A DNA stretch of 27,672 nt from JBGSLA01 sp041740935 (GCA_041740935.1 JBGSLA010000159.1:1-27672); one strand, 5' to 3'. Numbered from the stretch's first letter, positions 7,290 through 15,352 are shown. Made by a program: numbers and translations. Notes: a model not told the origin generated them from the letters alone.

Positions 7290-9704
7290 ATGATCTTGTC
7301 AGCTTCACCCAGACGGCCCATTCTGGCATTGGCGGCCTTCATCCTGCTCTTCGGCCTGCTCGCCTGCTCCTCCATGGAGGACAAGCGGGAAAATTTCATG
7401 GCCCAGGGGAAGGCCTCTTTTGAGAAAGGCGATTTCATCACCGCCCGACTCCATTTTAAAAATGCCCTCCAACTCGACCCCAAGCTGGCCGAAGGGCAAC
7501 TCTGGCTGGGCAAGACCGAGCTGCGGCTGAACAACCCCCGGGGGGCCTTCGGGGCCCTGTCCCAGGCGGTGGAACTCAATCCGAACCTGTATGAGGCCCA
7601 GCTCACCCTGGGAAATCTCCTGCTCCTGGCCAAGAAAACCGATGAGGCCGAATCCAGGGCCAAGCTGGTCCTGGAAAAAGAGCCCAAGAATGTCGAGGCC
7701 CTGATGCTCACGGTGGGCGTGGCCCTGGCCCGGCAAGAGCAGAACAAGGCCCTGGAAATCCTGGAGCAGGTAAAAAAGCTGGACCCCGCCAAGGTCCAGG
7801 TTTACCTCATGCAGTCGATCATCGAGGCCCGGAATAAAAAGCCGGAGGCCGCGGCCGCGGCCCTGGAGGAAGGCCTCAAGGCCAACCCCAAGGCCACCGT
7901 GCTCTACGTGGCCCGGGCCCGCCTGGCCGAGCAGCAGAAGCAGCTTGACCAGGCCGAGGGGTTTTTGAAAAAAGCCGAGGCCATCTCCCCCGAGGAACCC
8001 GGGCTGCAGGATGCGCTGGCCCGCCTTTATATCATGAAAAATCAATGGGATAAGGCGGAGGAGGCCCTGCGCCGCCGGATGGCCCTGGAGCCGGACAAGG
8101 AAGAGCCGGCCGCGGCCCTGGCCCGGCTTTTCGCCACCCGGGGCAAGTTCGAGGACGGCCTCAAGGTGCTCAAAGACTTCAGCGACAAGCACCCCGACAA
8201 TGTCCAGGCCAAGTTCTCCCTGGCCAACTATTACCTGGCCCACCGGAAGTTCGGCCCGGGGGAGGGGCTGCTTCAGAACATTGCCAATGACGACCCCACC
8301 GGCCCCAACGGCCTCAAGGCCAAGGGGGAATTGGCCGCCCTGAAACTGGGCCGGGGGCAGACGGACGAGGCGGACAAGCTGGTCCAGGATATCCTCAAAA
8401 GCAATCCCAAGGACATGCTGGCCCTCAAGCTCCAGGGCCTCATCGCGCTCACCAGGAAAGACGGCCTGAAGGCGGTGAGCAACTTCCGCATCCTCACCCA
8501 GGATCAGCCCCAGAATCATGAGAACTGGCTGCTGTTGGCCCGGGCCCACCAGGTGGCCAACGAACAGGAGTTGGCCAAAGAGGCGGCCAAAAAGTCCCTG
8601 AACCTCAAGCCCGACTACGGCGAGGCCCAGGCCCTGCTCTATGGCATCTATTACCAGAATAAGGAATATGACTCTCTCATCAAGCTCATCAAGGATTATC
8701 TGCGGAGCGACGATGCCAATCTGGCCAATTGGGGCTATCTGGGCGACGCCTATGTCCTCAAGGGGGATGACAAGGAGGCCCGCGCGGCCTTTCAGAAGAT
8801 GATGGCGCTGCAGCCCCAAAACCCGGCCGGCTATGTGAAATTGGCCCTCCTGGCCCGAAAGAACAAGCAGGCGGACCAGGCGGCCCGGCACCTGGAGGCC
8901 GCCCTCAAACAGAACCCGAACGCCCATCCGGCCCTGCGTCTGCTGATGGGCCTCTATCTGGAAGGCAACCAGCCCGCCAAGGCCCTGGACGCCGCCCGGG
9001 CGGCGGTGGCCCAGGCCCCCAAGAATGCCGAACTTCACCAGATTCTGGGTGAGATCCTCCTGGTCCAAAAGCAGCCGGAAGCCGCGACCCAGGCCCTGGC
9101 CCAGGCCCTGACCCTGAACATCAACGACCCCCAGGCCCTGGGACTGCTGGTCCGGGCCTACGGGGAGATGCCGGATAAGCCCGGGGCCATGAAAAAACTG
9201 GCGGAAAAGGCCGCAGACCCCCAGGCCCCGGTGTTCTATGCCCTGGCCCTGGCCCAGCTCCATGAACGCCAGCGGCAAGGCGACCAGGCCATCGCCATCT
9301 ACAACCAGCTTCTGGAGCGCCAGGTGGCCCCCATCGTGGTGAAAAACAACCTGGCCTACCTGTTGGCGGAGCACCGGCCCACCCCGGAAAATCTCACCCG
9401 GGCCAAGGAGTTGCTCACCCCCATCCTGGACGACAATCCCGAAGACCCTCGCCTGCTGGACACCATGGGCTGGATTGTCTGCAAGCAGAACAATTTCGCC
9501 CAGGCCAAAACCTACCTGGAGCGGGCAGTGGCCAAGGCCCCGGAACACCCGGTGCTGCAATACCATCTGGGCTATTGCCTGGCCAAACTGGGTGAGACCG
9601 CAGCCGCGCGCACCGCACTGGAAAAATCCCTGGCCGCCAAGGGGGATTACCCCCAGAAGGACGAGGCCCGCAAACTGTTGGACAGCCTCCCCAAGGCCAA
9701 TTAA
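7290..9704 (+). CDS. Long TPR-repeat lipoprotein (PEP-CTERM TPR lipoprotein-like)
   Basis: The protein is 804 aa from the ATG at 7290, which has GGAG 7-8 nt upstream; a longer frame starts at 7239 but without a leader. MILSASPRRPILALAAFILL is followed by a lipobox ending LLAC, giving lipidation at Cys26. The rest is about twenty degenerate TPR units, alanine/leucine-rich, e.g. AKASFEKGDF-type first repeats and a final block VVKNNLAYLLAE ... LLDTMGWIVCKQNNF ... YHLGYCLAKLGETAAA. That C-terminal order matches the PEP-CTERM-system TPR lipoproteins (PrsT type) linked to exopolysaccharide export, but no exosortase or polysaccharide genes lie in this window, so the specific name is tentative. Other possibility: a generic TPR scaffold in the periplasm. 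Confidence 0.8.
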   Translation: MILSASPRRPILALAAFILLFGLLACSSMEDKRENFMAQGKASFEKGDFITARLHFKNALQLDPKLAEGQLWLGKTELRLNNPRGAFGALSQAVELNPNLYEAQLTLGNLLLLAKKTDEAESRAKLVLEKEPKNVEALMLTVGVALARQEQNKALEILEQVKKLDPAKVQVYLMQSIIEARNKKPEAAAAALEEGLKANPKATVLYVARARLAEQQKQLDQAEGFLKKAEAISPEEPGLQDALARLYIMKNQWDKAEEALRRRMALEPDKEEPAAALARLFATRGKFEDGLKVLKDFSDKHPDNVQAKFSLANYYLAHRKFGPGEGLLQNIANDDPTGPNGLKAKGELAALKLGRGQTDEADKLVQDILKSNPKDMLALKLQGLIALTRKDGLKAVSNFRILTQDQPQNHENWLLLARAHQVANEQELAKEAAKKSLNLKPDYGEAQALLYGIYYQNKEYDSLIKLIKDYLRSDDANLANWGYLGDAYVLKGDDKEARAAFQKMMALQPQNPAGYVKLALLARKNKQADQAARHLEAALKQNPNAHPALRLLMGLYLEGNQPAKALDAARAAVAQAPKNAELHQILGEILLVQKQPEAATQALAQALTLNINDPQALGLLVRAYGEMPDKPGAMKKLAEKAADPQAPVFYALALAQLHERQRQGDQAIAIYNQLLERQVAPIVVKNNLAYLLAEHRPTPENLTRAKELLTPILDDNPEDPRLLDTMGWIVCKQNNFAQAKTYLERAVAKAPEHPVLQYHLGYCLAKLGETAAARTALEKSLAAKGDYPQKDEARKLLDSLPKAN

Positions 9705-9823
9705 TACGGTTTTCGGTTTTCGGTAAAAAATTATGAATAGAATCGATGTGATGGACGTTTCATTTGTTTTATTTCAATGAGAACGGGATGTAATTTGCCT
9801 GCTGTTCCCAAGGAGAGAGCGTC

Positions 9824-10600
9824 ATGAGCGACAACAACGTTCTGGTGGAAAAACGTGAACGCATCGGCTTCATCACCCTGAATCGCCCCCAGGCCATGAA
9901 TACCTTCAACGTGCCCTTCGCCCGGGAGCTGAACGACGCGCTGTGGGCCATGGAAAAGGACCCGGAGGTCCGGGTGGTGGTGATCGACGCCAACGGCAAA
10001 CATTTCTCCACGGGCATCGCCCTGGATGAATTCAAGGGCAAGACCGCCAAGGAATATCGCGAATTCATCCATCTGATGGATGAGCACAACCATACCCTGG
10101 CCCGGATGAAAAAGCCGGTGATCGCCTCGGTCAAGGGCTACGCCCTGGCCAACGGCGCGGGCCTGTCCTTTGCCTGCGACCTGACCGTGGCCGCAGAGGA
10201 CGCCAAATTCGGCACCACGGCCATCAACGTGGGGCTCATCTGCCTGGGCCCGGCCGCGCCCCTGGCCCGCAACGTCGGCCTCAAAAAGGCCCTGGAGATG
10301 GTGCTCACCGGGGATATCATCTCGGCCGCCGAAGCCCAACGCCTGGGGTTGGTCAACAAGGTGGTGCCCAACGACAAGCTGGAGGAAGCCACCCTGGAGC
10401 TGGCCGGCAAATTGGCCGCCAAAAGCCCCCTGGCCCTGCAGATCGGCAAAGCCGGGATTTACGGCATGATGGATGTCCCCTACCACAAGGCCCTGGACAC
10501 GCTGAGCGACCGGTTTGCCGCCCTGTGCGCCACGGAGGACGCCGAGGAAGGGGTCAAGGCCTTTCTGGAAAAGAGAAAGCCGGAGTGGCGGGAACGCTAA
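9824..10600 (+). CDS. Crotonase-fold (enoyl-CoA hydratase/isomerase family) protein lacking hydratase glutamates
   Basis: This 258-aa protein has AAGGAGAG six nt before the ATG. The whole length follows the enoyl-CoA hydratase pattern: IGFITLNRPQAMNTFN, the first oxyanion-hole strand GKHFSTGIALDEF (58-70), the second KGYALANGAGLSFACDL (104-120), then AKFGTTAINVGL, LTGDIISAAEAQRLGLVNKV and a C-terminal helix AFLEKRKPEW. The two catalytic glutamates of classical hydratases (Glu144 and Glu164 of the rat enzyme) align with Gly113 and Ala133. The CoA-binding and oxyanion-hole architecture is kept, so it should bind an acyl-CoA but is unlikely to be a standard hydratase; isomerase, thioesterase, decarboxylase or dehalogenase chemistry are options in this superfamily. 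A lone gene without a partner beside it. Confidence 0.88.
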   Translation: MSDNNVLVEKRERIGFITLNRPQAMNTFNVPFARELNDALWAMEKDPEVRVVVIDANGKHFSTGIALDEFKGKTAKEYREFIHLMDEHNHTLARMKKPVIASVKGYALANGAGLSFACDLTVAAEDAKFGTTAINVGLICLGPAAPLARNVGLKKALEMVLTGDIISAAEAQRLGLVNKVVPNDKLEEATLELAGKLAAKSPLALQIGKAGIYGMMDVPYHKALDTLSDRFAALCATEDAEEGVKAFLEKRKPEWRER

Positions 10601-10621
10601 GCGGGCCGGGGGTTAGCCCGC
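10601..10621 (+). terminator. Possible weak terminator hairpin after the crotonase gene
   Basis: The inverted repeat GCGGGC / GCCCGC with a 9-nt loop lies immediately after the crotonase stop codon. There is no T-run behind it, so it could be an imperfect terminator or an mRNA-end stabiliser only. Confidence 0.3.
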
Positions 10622-10639
10622 CGCCATGCTGAGCTGAAC

Positions 10640-10936
10640 CTGTCATGAAAAGTTCAAGGTTCAAGGTTCAAAGTTCAAAGTTAATCCGGTTGAGAAAAGT
10701 TCTTGTGTGGAACCGCCGCCTCGGCGGTTCCTGCGCCGGCGAGGCGCCGGCGCCACATGTTTTCTGGTTCCCACAAGCTCCCACTGGGGAACCCGCTTGC
10801 CCGCCAAGCTCTGCATGGCTTTAAATCCGGCGCTAGGAGCGGCGGGCGGTGCCCGCTTTAGGCAACTGCTCCCCCGGCCCTCCCCCAGAAAATCTTTTCA
10901 GACTTTGCGCGTGAGCCGCAGGCCCATGAGGAACTG
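10640..10936 (-). repeat. Composite intergenic element, copy A (inverted orientation)
   Basis: On the plus strand it starts with the tail CTGTCATGAAAA (10640-10651). Four heptamers GTTCAAG/GTTCAAA (10652-10679) follow. Then comes a TGTGG..CCACA-bounded block with two strong hairpins (10711-10729 AACCGCCG/CGGCGGTT; 10733-10753 GCGCCGGC/GCCGGCGC). It ends with the head TTTTCA...GTGAGCCGCAGGCCCATG AGGAACTG (10895-10936). The same head and tail occur in four other elements here (11261, 11750, 18728, 26409). It fills the 338-base gap between the crotonase gene and the small gene at 10939, and supplies the ribosome-binding site of that gene. No coding capacity. Confidence 0.75.
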
Positions 10937-10938
10937 TC

Positions 10939-11199
10939 ATGAATATCGAAGAAACCATGAAAAGCCACGGATTTGAGCTCTCGGCCAGTTGCGCCGGGAA
11001 AGCCTCCTATACCAAATGGATCAAGCATAAGGGCAAACGCGCCTATATCACCGTCAATGACGCCGGCGGGGAGAGCTTTCCCACCACCCTGGAGGAGCCC
11101 GTGCGGGTGATCCTGCATGAGCTCCGGTCCGGGGAGGCGCTGGAGCCGCCCCTGGATTTCGCCTCGCTCAGCGCCTATTTGGCCACGCTCAGTGCTTAA
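10939..11199 (+). CDS. Small conserved-looking hypothetical protein
   Basis: This 86-aa protein starts MNIEETMKSHGFELSASCAG. It has a basic middle (KWIKHKGKRAYITVNDAGGE) and an acidic/Leu-rich end (LEEPVRVILHELRSGEALEP). No membrane segment or signal peptide. I do not recognise a family. Reasons to believe it: GAGG eight nt before the ATG, codon use like the neighbouring genes, and a strong terminator 36 nt after the stop. The predicted fold would be mixed beta/alpha, small and soluble. Its leader is made of the head of composite repeat copy A, so translation may depend on that repeat. Function unknown. Confidence 0.6.
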   Translation: MNIEETMKSHGFELSASCAGKASYTKWIKHKGKRAYITVNDAGGESFPTTLEEPVRVILHELRSGEALEPPLDFASLSAYLATLSA

Positions 11200-11235
11200 A
11201 AAACCGGCCGGGGGATGGGGCGCCAGGGGAAACAG

Positions 11236-11256
11236 CCGCCGGCCGGCGGGTTTTTT
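11236..11256 (+). terminator. Rho-independent terminator after the small hypothetical gene
   Basis: CCGCC-GGCC-GGCGG forms a perfect GC stem with a 4-nt loop, followed by G and six T (11251-11256). A larger pairing is also possible with the AAAAAACCGGCCGG stretch starting at 11198 next to the stop codon. It is well placed to end transcription of the gene at 10939. Confidence 0.8.
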
Positions 11257-11260
11257 AAAA

Positions 11261-11366
11261 GAACAACTCCTCATGGTCCTGCGGCCCACCCGCAAAGCTT
11301 GAAAAGACTGGTTTTTGACCCTGGACCCTGGACCCTGGACTCTGGACCCTGGACTTTTCATAACAG
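11261..11366 (+). repeat. Composite intergenic element, copy B, with heptamer core
   Basis: The head runs GAACAACTCCTCATGGTCCT on through CGGCCCACCCGCAAAGC and TTGAAAAG (11261-11306). A core of five perfect tandem heptamers (CCTGGAC/TCTGGAC, 11320-11354) follows, then the tail TTTTCATAACAG (11355-11366). The heptamers abut the tail in exactly the same register as the TTTGAAC/CTTGAAC heptamers of copy A (read on its minus strand). The hairpin core of the other copies is absent here. Confidence 0.75.
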
Positions 11367-11749
11367 AAGCCTGGGAATCTGAATAATCGCCCAAGAACGA
11401 GGCGCGCTTGCATTTCCCATCCCGCGGCCTGGAGATTTGTTGACCTCATTACAGCAGGATTAAAAATTCATGAGGCTTGCGGCTGGGTTGCAAATAATTT
11501 ATTTTAAGGTACCATTAAGATCGATTTAAATTCCTCCACCGCGGGTCGGCAAATTCCCCGGAATATCCTCTGATGCGGCAATCCAGGGCCGGTCCCGACC
11601 CGGTATCGGGTTTCCCCCCTACATGGTTCTGTGACGGGGCAAAGGGTGCTTGAGATCGTAAAACCCACGCGCCCCAGGCCGATTATTTTCACATCCCGGC
11701 AGGATGGGAATTGGGCGGGGAATGGCGCGCAACGGCCGACTATCCCAGA
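11367..11749. other. Intergenic stretch without a recognised gene
   Basis: This stretch lies between composite elements B and C. Open frames here read through repeats, have no ribosome-binding site and show no domain signature, so I call no gene. It contains an AT-rich patch (11440-11530) with TTGCAAATAA followed by the symmetric AAATAA-T-TTATTT (11491-11503), which may be a promoter or regulator site for the patatin/permease pair. This is only suggestive. No tRNA or other RNA fold was recognised. Confidence 0.4.
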
Positions 11750-11865
11750 CAGTTCTTCATGAGCCTGCGGCCCACCCGTAAAGCATGAAAAATGTGGCGC
11801 CGGCGCCTTGGCCTTCGATCGAACCGCCGAGGGCGGCGGTTCCACACCAACACTTTTCATAACAG
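11750..11865 (+). repeat. Composite intergenic element, copy C
   Basis: The head CAGTTCTTCATGAGCCTGCG...AAAGCATGAAAA (11750-11791) contains its own inverted TTCATG/CATGAA. A TGTGG..CCACA-bounded core follows, with CGCCGGCGCC and an AACCGCC-GAGGGC-GGCGGTT hairpin; this core is the inverted counterpart of the one in copy A. The tail is ACTTTTCATAACAG (11852-11865). The element ends about 75 nt before the patatin start and so lies in its promoter/leader region. Confidence 0.75.
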
Positions 11866-11940
11866 ATCGCCAAATGCTAAAAAGCATCTGCAAAAAGAAA
11901 CAGCTGGGCCCGACACACGCCCACGACGCGAGGAAAATCA

Positions 11941-12981
11941 ATGGCAAAACCGAAAATGATCGAACTGGCTCTCCAGGGGGGCGGGGCTCACGGGGCCTTC
12001 ACCTGGGGCGTGCTGGATCGTCTGCTCGAGGATGACCGCATTATCATTGAAGGCATCTGCGGCACCAGCGCCGGGGCCATGAATGCCGTGGTGCTGGCCG
12101 ACGGCCTGGACGTGGGCGGCAGGGAAGGCGCCCGCCAGGCCCTCAAGACTTTCTGGGCCGGGGTGAGCCAAGCCGGGGCCTTTTCGCCCTTTAAACGCAC
12201 CTGGCTCGACCGCATGCTGGGCCGCTGGACCCTGGACTACTCACCGGGCTATATCTTCTTCGAGGCCCTGTCCCGTATGGCCTCCCCCTATCAACTCAAT
12301 CCCCTGAACCTCAATCCCCTGCGGGACCTGATCTCCTCTTTGGTGGATTTCGAGCATGTCCGTCACGCCGAGGGCATCAAGCTGTTCGTGGTGGCCACCA
12401 ACGTGCGCACCGGCAAGCAAAAGATTTTCCAGCGCCAGGAGATGACCGTGGACATGGTGCTGGCCTCCGCCTGCCTGCCTCTGGTCTTTCAGGCAGTGGA
12501 GATCGACGGCGAGGCCTACTGGGACGGGGGCTACATGGGCAATCCGTCCCTTTTTCCCCTGGTGGACGACTGCCAGTCCCGGGACATCGTCATCGTGCAG
12601 ATCAACCCCTTATATCGGGCCGAACTGCCCCGCACCGCGCCCGAAATCCTGAACCGCATCAACGAGATCACCTTCAATTCCAACCTGATCGAGGAAGTGC
12701 GCTCCATTAAAATTCTAAAGGAGCTGATCAATAAGGCGAATCTGGACAACCAGCGCTTCCGGGACGCCCTGTTCCACCGCATCCATGCCGACGAGGAACT
12801 GAAAGCTTTGGGGGTCTCCAGCAAGCTCAACACGGAATGGGCCTTTTTGCAGCACCTGCATGATATCGGCTATCGCACCGCCGCGGACTGGCTGGACGAA
12901 AATTTTGCCGACCTGGGGAAGCGCTCCACCCTCGACATTGACTCCGTGTATCTGGACTGGAAGGGCAGCAATTCATGTTAG
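11941..12981 (+). CDS. Patatin-like phospholipase/esterase family protein
   Basis: This 346-aa protein has GAGG eight nt before the ATG. The patatin domain covers about residues 7-205: oxyanion loop GGGAHGAF (13-20), nucleophile motif GTSAG with Ser43, and the Asp of the Ser-Asp dyad in DGGYMGNP (Asp195). The C-terminal third has RINEITFNSNLIEEVRSIKI, usual in bacterial members. There is no signal peptide, so it is probably cytoplasmic or inner-membrane associated. The family deacylates lipids; some relatives act at PHA granules as depolymerases. The 7-nt overlap with the downstream permease gene shows translational coupling and suggests that the product of hydrolysis, possibly 3-hydroxybutyrate, is what the permease carries. 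That link is inference. Confidence 0.9.
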   Translation: MAKPKMIELALQGGGAHGAFTWGVLDRLLEDDRIIIEGICGTSAGAMNAVVLADGLDVGGREGARQALKTFWAGVSQAGAFSPFKRTWLDRMLGRWTLDYSPGYIFFEALSRMASPYQLNPLNLNPLRDLISSLVDFEHVRHAEGIKLFVVATNVRTGKQKIFQRQEMTVDMVLASACLPLVFQAVEIDGEAYWDGGYMGNPSLFPLVDDCQSRDIVIVQINPLYRAELPRTAPEILNRINEITFNSNLIEEVRSIKILKELINKANLDNQRFRDALFHRIHADEELKALGVSSKLNTEWAFLQHLHDIGYRTAADWLDENFADLGKRSTLDIDSVYLDWKGSNSC

Positions 12982-14426
12982 GCATTGCCAGTATCATTTT
13001 AGCCCTGGTGCTGCTGATGTATTTTGCTTATCGCGGCATCAGCGTGGTGATCATCGCGCCGCTCATGGCCTCGCTGGCAGTGTTCCTGGCCGGGGAGACG
13101 CTGATTTTGGGGGCCTATACCCAGGTGTTCATGAGGGCCACCGGCAATTTCATCATCCTGTATTTCCCGTTGTTTCTGCTCGGCGCCATTTTCGGCAAGC
13201 TCATGGACGACAGCGGTTCGGCCCAGGCCATTTCCCAATGGGCGGTGCGAACCTTCGGGGAGGAGCGCTCCATCCTGGTGGTGGTGCTGTCCTGCGCCCT
13301 CCTTACCTATGGCGGCGTGTCCCTGTTTGTGGTGGCTTTCGCGGTGGTGCCCATTGCGGAGGTGCTGTTCCGGGGCAACGCCCTTCCCAAGCGCTTGATT
13401 CCGGGAGCGGTGGCCCTGGGCGCCTTTTCCTTTACCATGACCGCCCTGCCAGGCACCCCGGCCATCCAGAACGCCATTCCCATGCCGTTTTTCGGGACCA
13501 CGCCCTTTGCGGCGCCCTTCCTGGGGATCATCGCCGGGGCCATCATGCTGGTCCTGGGCATGCTGTGGCTGAACCGGCGGGCGGCCGGGGCCGCGGCCCG
13601 GGGGGAAGACTACGGCCGCCACGAAGACGCGGCGCCCCGGGTGGATAAAAGGATGCGGGCCCACGCCGAAGGGGAAGGCTTCGATATCGGGGAACTCTGC
13701 GACACCTGTGTGCCCGTGGGCCGGCCCGGCATTCTCATCGCGGTGGCGCCCATCGTCCTGGTCATCGTGCTCAATTACCTGTTCAGCCGGGTGATCCTGC
13801 CCTGGCTGGACACTTCTTTTTTGGCCCTGCCGGAGTACGGCCAGACCGACATTGAGGCGGTGAAAGGCATCTGGGCCATCATCGCCGCGCTGGCCTTTTC
13901 CATCCTGCTGGTGATGGCGCTCAACTGGCGGCGATTCTCCAACTTTCCCGAGAGCCTCGATTCCGGGGCCGACGCCTCGGTCATGCCCATTTTCAACACC
14001 GCCAGCCTGGTGGGGTTCGGCGCGGTTATCGCCATCCTGCCCGCGTTTGCCTCCATTGCCTCGGGAATTCTGAACCTGGGCGGCGACAATCCCCTGATCT
14101 CCCTGTCCCTGTCGGTGGGCGTGCTGGCCGGCATCACCGGCTCGGCCTCAGGCGGCATGAGCATTGTGCTCCAAACCATGGGAGCCAATTTTGCCGACCT
14201 GGCCGCGGCCGCGGGCATTTCGCTGGACCTCATGCACCGGGTCACGGCGCTGGCCGCCGGCGGTCTGGACTGCCTGCCCCATGGCGGCGCGGTCATCACC
14301 CTGCTGCAGATCTGCAACCTGAACCATCGCCAGTCCTATCTCGACATTTTTGCCGTATCCGTGGCGGGACCGATCATCGCCCTGATCGCGGTGATTATCC
14401 TCGGCTCGGTTTTCGGCTCGTTTTAA
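12975..14426 (+). CDS. GntP family permease (hydroxybutyrate/gluconate-type)
   Basis: This 483-aa integral membrane protein has about 12 hydrophobic segments. Family-typical stretches are visible: LYFPLFLLGAIFGKLMDDSG (about 57-76), LTYGGVSLFVVAFAVVPIAE, TMTALPGTPAIQNAIPMPFF and, near the end, ALAAGGLDCLPHGGAVITLL. GntP carriers are proton symporters for gluconate or other small hydroxy-acids, including D-3-hydroxybutyrate in some bacteria; the GTPAIQNAIP and DCLPHGG blocks resemble the hydroxybutyrate-type members. A hydrophilic loop at about 205-240 is unusually charged. The ATG overlaps the patatin stop codon, so the two are made from one transcript. Confidence 0.88.
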   Translation: MLGIASIILALVLLMYFAYRGISVVIIAPLMASLAVFLAGETLILGAYTQVFMRATGNFIILYFPLFLLGAIFGKLMDDSGSAQAISQWAVRTFGEERSILVVVLSCALLTYGGVSLFVVAFAVVPIAEVLFRGNALPKRLIPGAVALGAFSFTMTALPGTPAIQNAIPMPFFGTTPFAAPFLGIIAGAIMLVLGMLWLNRRAAGAAARGEDYGRHEDAAPRVDKRMRAHAEGEGFDIGELCDTCVPVGRPGILIAVAPIVLVIVLNYLFSRVILPWLDTSFLALPEYGQTDIEAVKGIWAIIAALAFSILLVMALNWRRFSNFPESLDSGADASVMPIFNTASLVGFGAVIAILPAFASIASGILNLGGDNPLISLSLSVGVLAGITGSASGGMSIVLQTMGANFADLAAAAGISLDLMHRVTALAAGGLDCLPHGGAVITLLQICNLNHRQSYLDIFAVSVAGPIIALIAVIILGSVFGSF

Positions 14427-14561
14427 GCCGGTGGGCCTTGGCGATTTTCGGAAAAAAAATCAAATCCTCATCCGCTGGAAGTGTTTCTGCTTCATAAAGA
14501 TGGGTTGAATGAACATCCGGCTCATCCGGGGCGGGGCGGCCGCGGCCCTTAAACATTGGCC

Positions 14562-14589
14562 TTGCAATTCGGATAAGTTAAAATATACT
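14562..14589 (+). promoter_or_regulatory. Candidate sigma-70 promoter for the GNAT-thiolase-GNAT operon
   Basis: TTGCAA (14562-14567), a 16-nt spacer and TATACT (14584-14589) lie in an AT-rich patch inside the 347-base gap after the permease gene. Transcription would start near 14596, giving a leader of about 178 nt before the first ATG at 14774. The leader contains GC-rich inverted repeats (for example CCCCCGGCCG..CAGCCGGCC near 14715-14735). I could not match it to a known riboswitch. Confidence 0.5.
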
Positions 14590-14773
14590 TTAAACCCCCG
14601 ATAATGGTTGCGGGTGGGGCTGGTCGTTCATAGGTAAAGAAATCACCCAGGCTTGCAGCGCATCAGGTGCAAAGTGTCTGGGGATGCCGGGAATGAGGGC
14701 GCCGGGTGTCTAAACCCCCGGCCGTCAGCCGGCCGATGAGGATGGTTGTCAGTTATCCGGAAAGGAGTGGGCC

Positions 14774-15328
14774 ATGCTGGACGAATATCCCAAAAAGATT
14801 ACTCTGCCCGATGGCACCGGCCTGACTTTGAGACCCATGAGTCGGGACGACCAGTTTGCCTTGTATGGTTTTTTCAGTAGTCTGGCGGGAGATGACCGGC
14901 GTTTTCTGCGCAACGACGTCACCGACCGCAAGCTCATCGAAAAGTGGACCCGCAACCTCAATTATGACCGGGTGCTGCCCATTTTGGCGGAATATGAGGG
15001 GCGCATCGTGGCCAACGCCACCCTGCACTACCAGACCTTTGGCTGGGGGCGGCACGTGGCCGAAATCCGGGTCACCATCAGCCCGGAATTCCAGAAACGG
15101 GGGCTGGGTGCGGTGCTCCTGAGGGAAATCACCCGGTTGGCCTCGCAGAGCCAGGTGAAGAAACTGCTGGCCCGGATTGTGACCATCCGCCAGGGGGTCA
15201 TCAGGGCCTTTGAACGGGCCGGATTCAGCCAAATGACCGTTTTGCCGAAATATATTAAGGATGTCCAAAATCAGCAGTATGCCGACATCGCCCTTATGGT
15301 GAAGGAACTTCAGCCGGAAACCCACTAG
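14774..15328 (+). CDS. GNAT family N-acetyltransferase (first of two flanking the thiolase)
   Basis: This 184-aa protein has AAAGGAG about eight nt before the ATG. The N-terminus ITLPDGTGLTLRPMSRDDQF is the first strand and helix of a GNAT domain. The acetyl-CoA binding motif A is in EIRVTISPEFQKRGLGAVLL (about 100-119; RGLGAVLL fits R-x-x-G-x-A/G). A C-terminal AFERAGFSQMTVLPKYIKDV resembles motif B. The NDVTDRKLIEKWTRNLNYDR block is shared with the second GNAT at 16591 and, more distantly, with the GNAT domain at the end of the PatZ-like protein at 23686. It is followed 24 nt later by the thiolase gene. A protein-lysine or small-molecule acetyltransferase; the substrate is unknown. Confidence 0.85.
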   Translation: MLDEYPKKITLPDGTGLTLRPMSRDDQFALYGFFSSLAGDDRRFLRNDVTDRKLIEKWTRNLNYDRVLPILAEYEGRIVANATLHYQTFGWGRHVAEIRVTISPEFQKRGLGAVLLREITRLASQSQVKKLLARIVTIRQGVIRAFERAGFSQMTVLPKYIKDVQNQQYADIALMVKELQPETH

Positions 15329-15352
15329 CAAGCATGCGGAGGAAGAATACCG

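Noticed and set aside
7305..9566. 753-codon open frame antisense to the long TPR gene
   Set aside because: A frame lacking stops because of GC-rich, repetitive TPR codons on the other strand. No ribosome-binding site, Gly/Leu/Gln-rich composition and no domain.
11504..11947. 147-codon minus-strand frame containing FTGGPQAHEEL
   Set aside because: The GGPQAHEEL string is simply the translated head of composite element C; the same string appears from the other copies, so it is a repeat artefact and not a protein family.
12860..13648. 262-codon plus-strand frame overlapping patatin and permease
   Set aside because: Out of frame with both real genes, His/Gly/Arg-rich, no domain.
14600..14773. 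Possible cyclic-di-GMP or other known riboswitch in the GNAT leader
   Set aside because: I could not find the conserved core strings of any class I know; kept only as an unexplained long leader.
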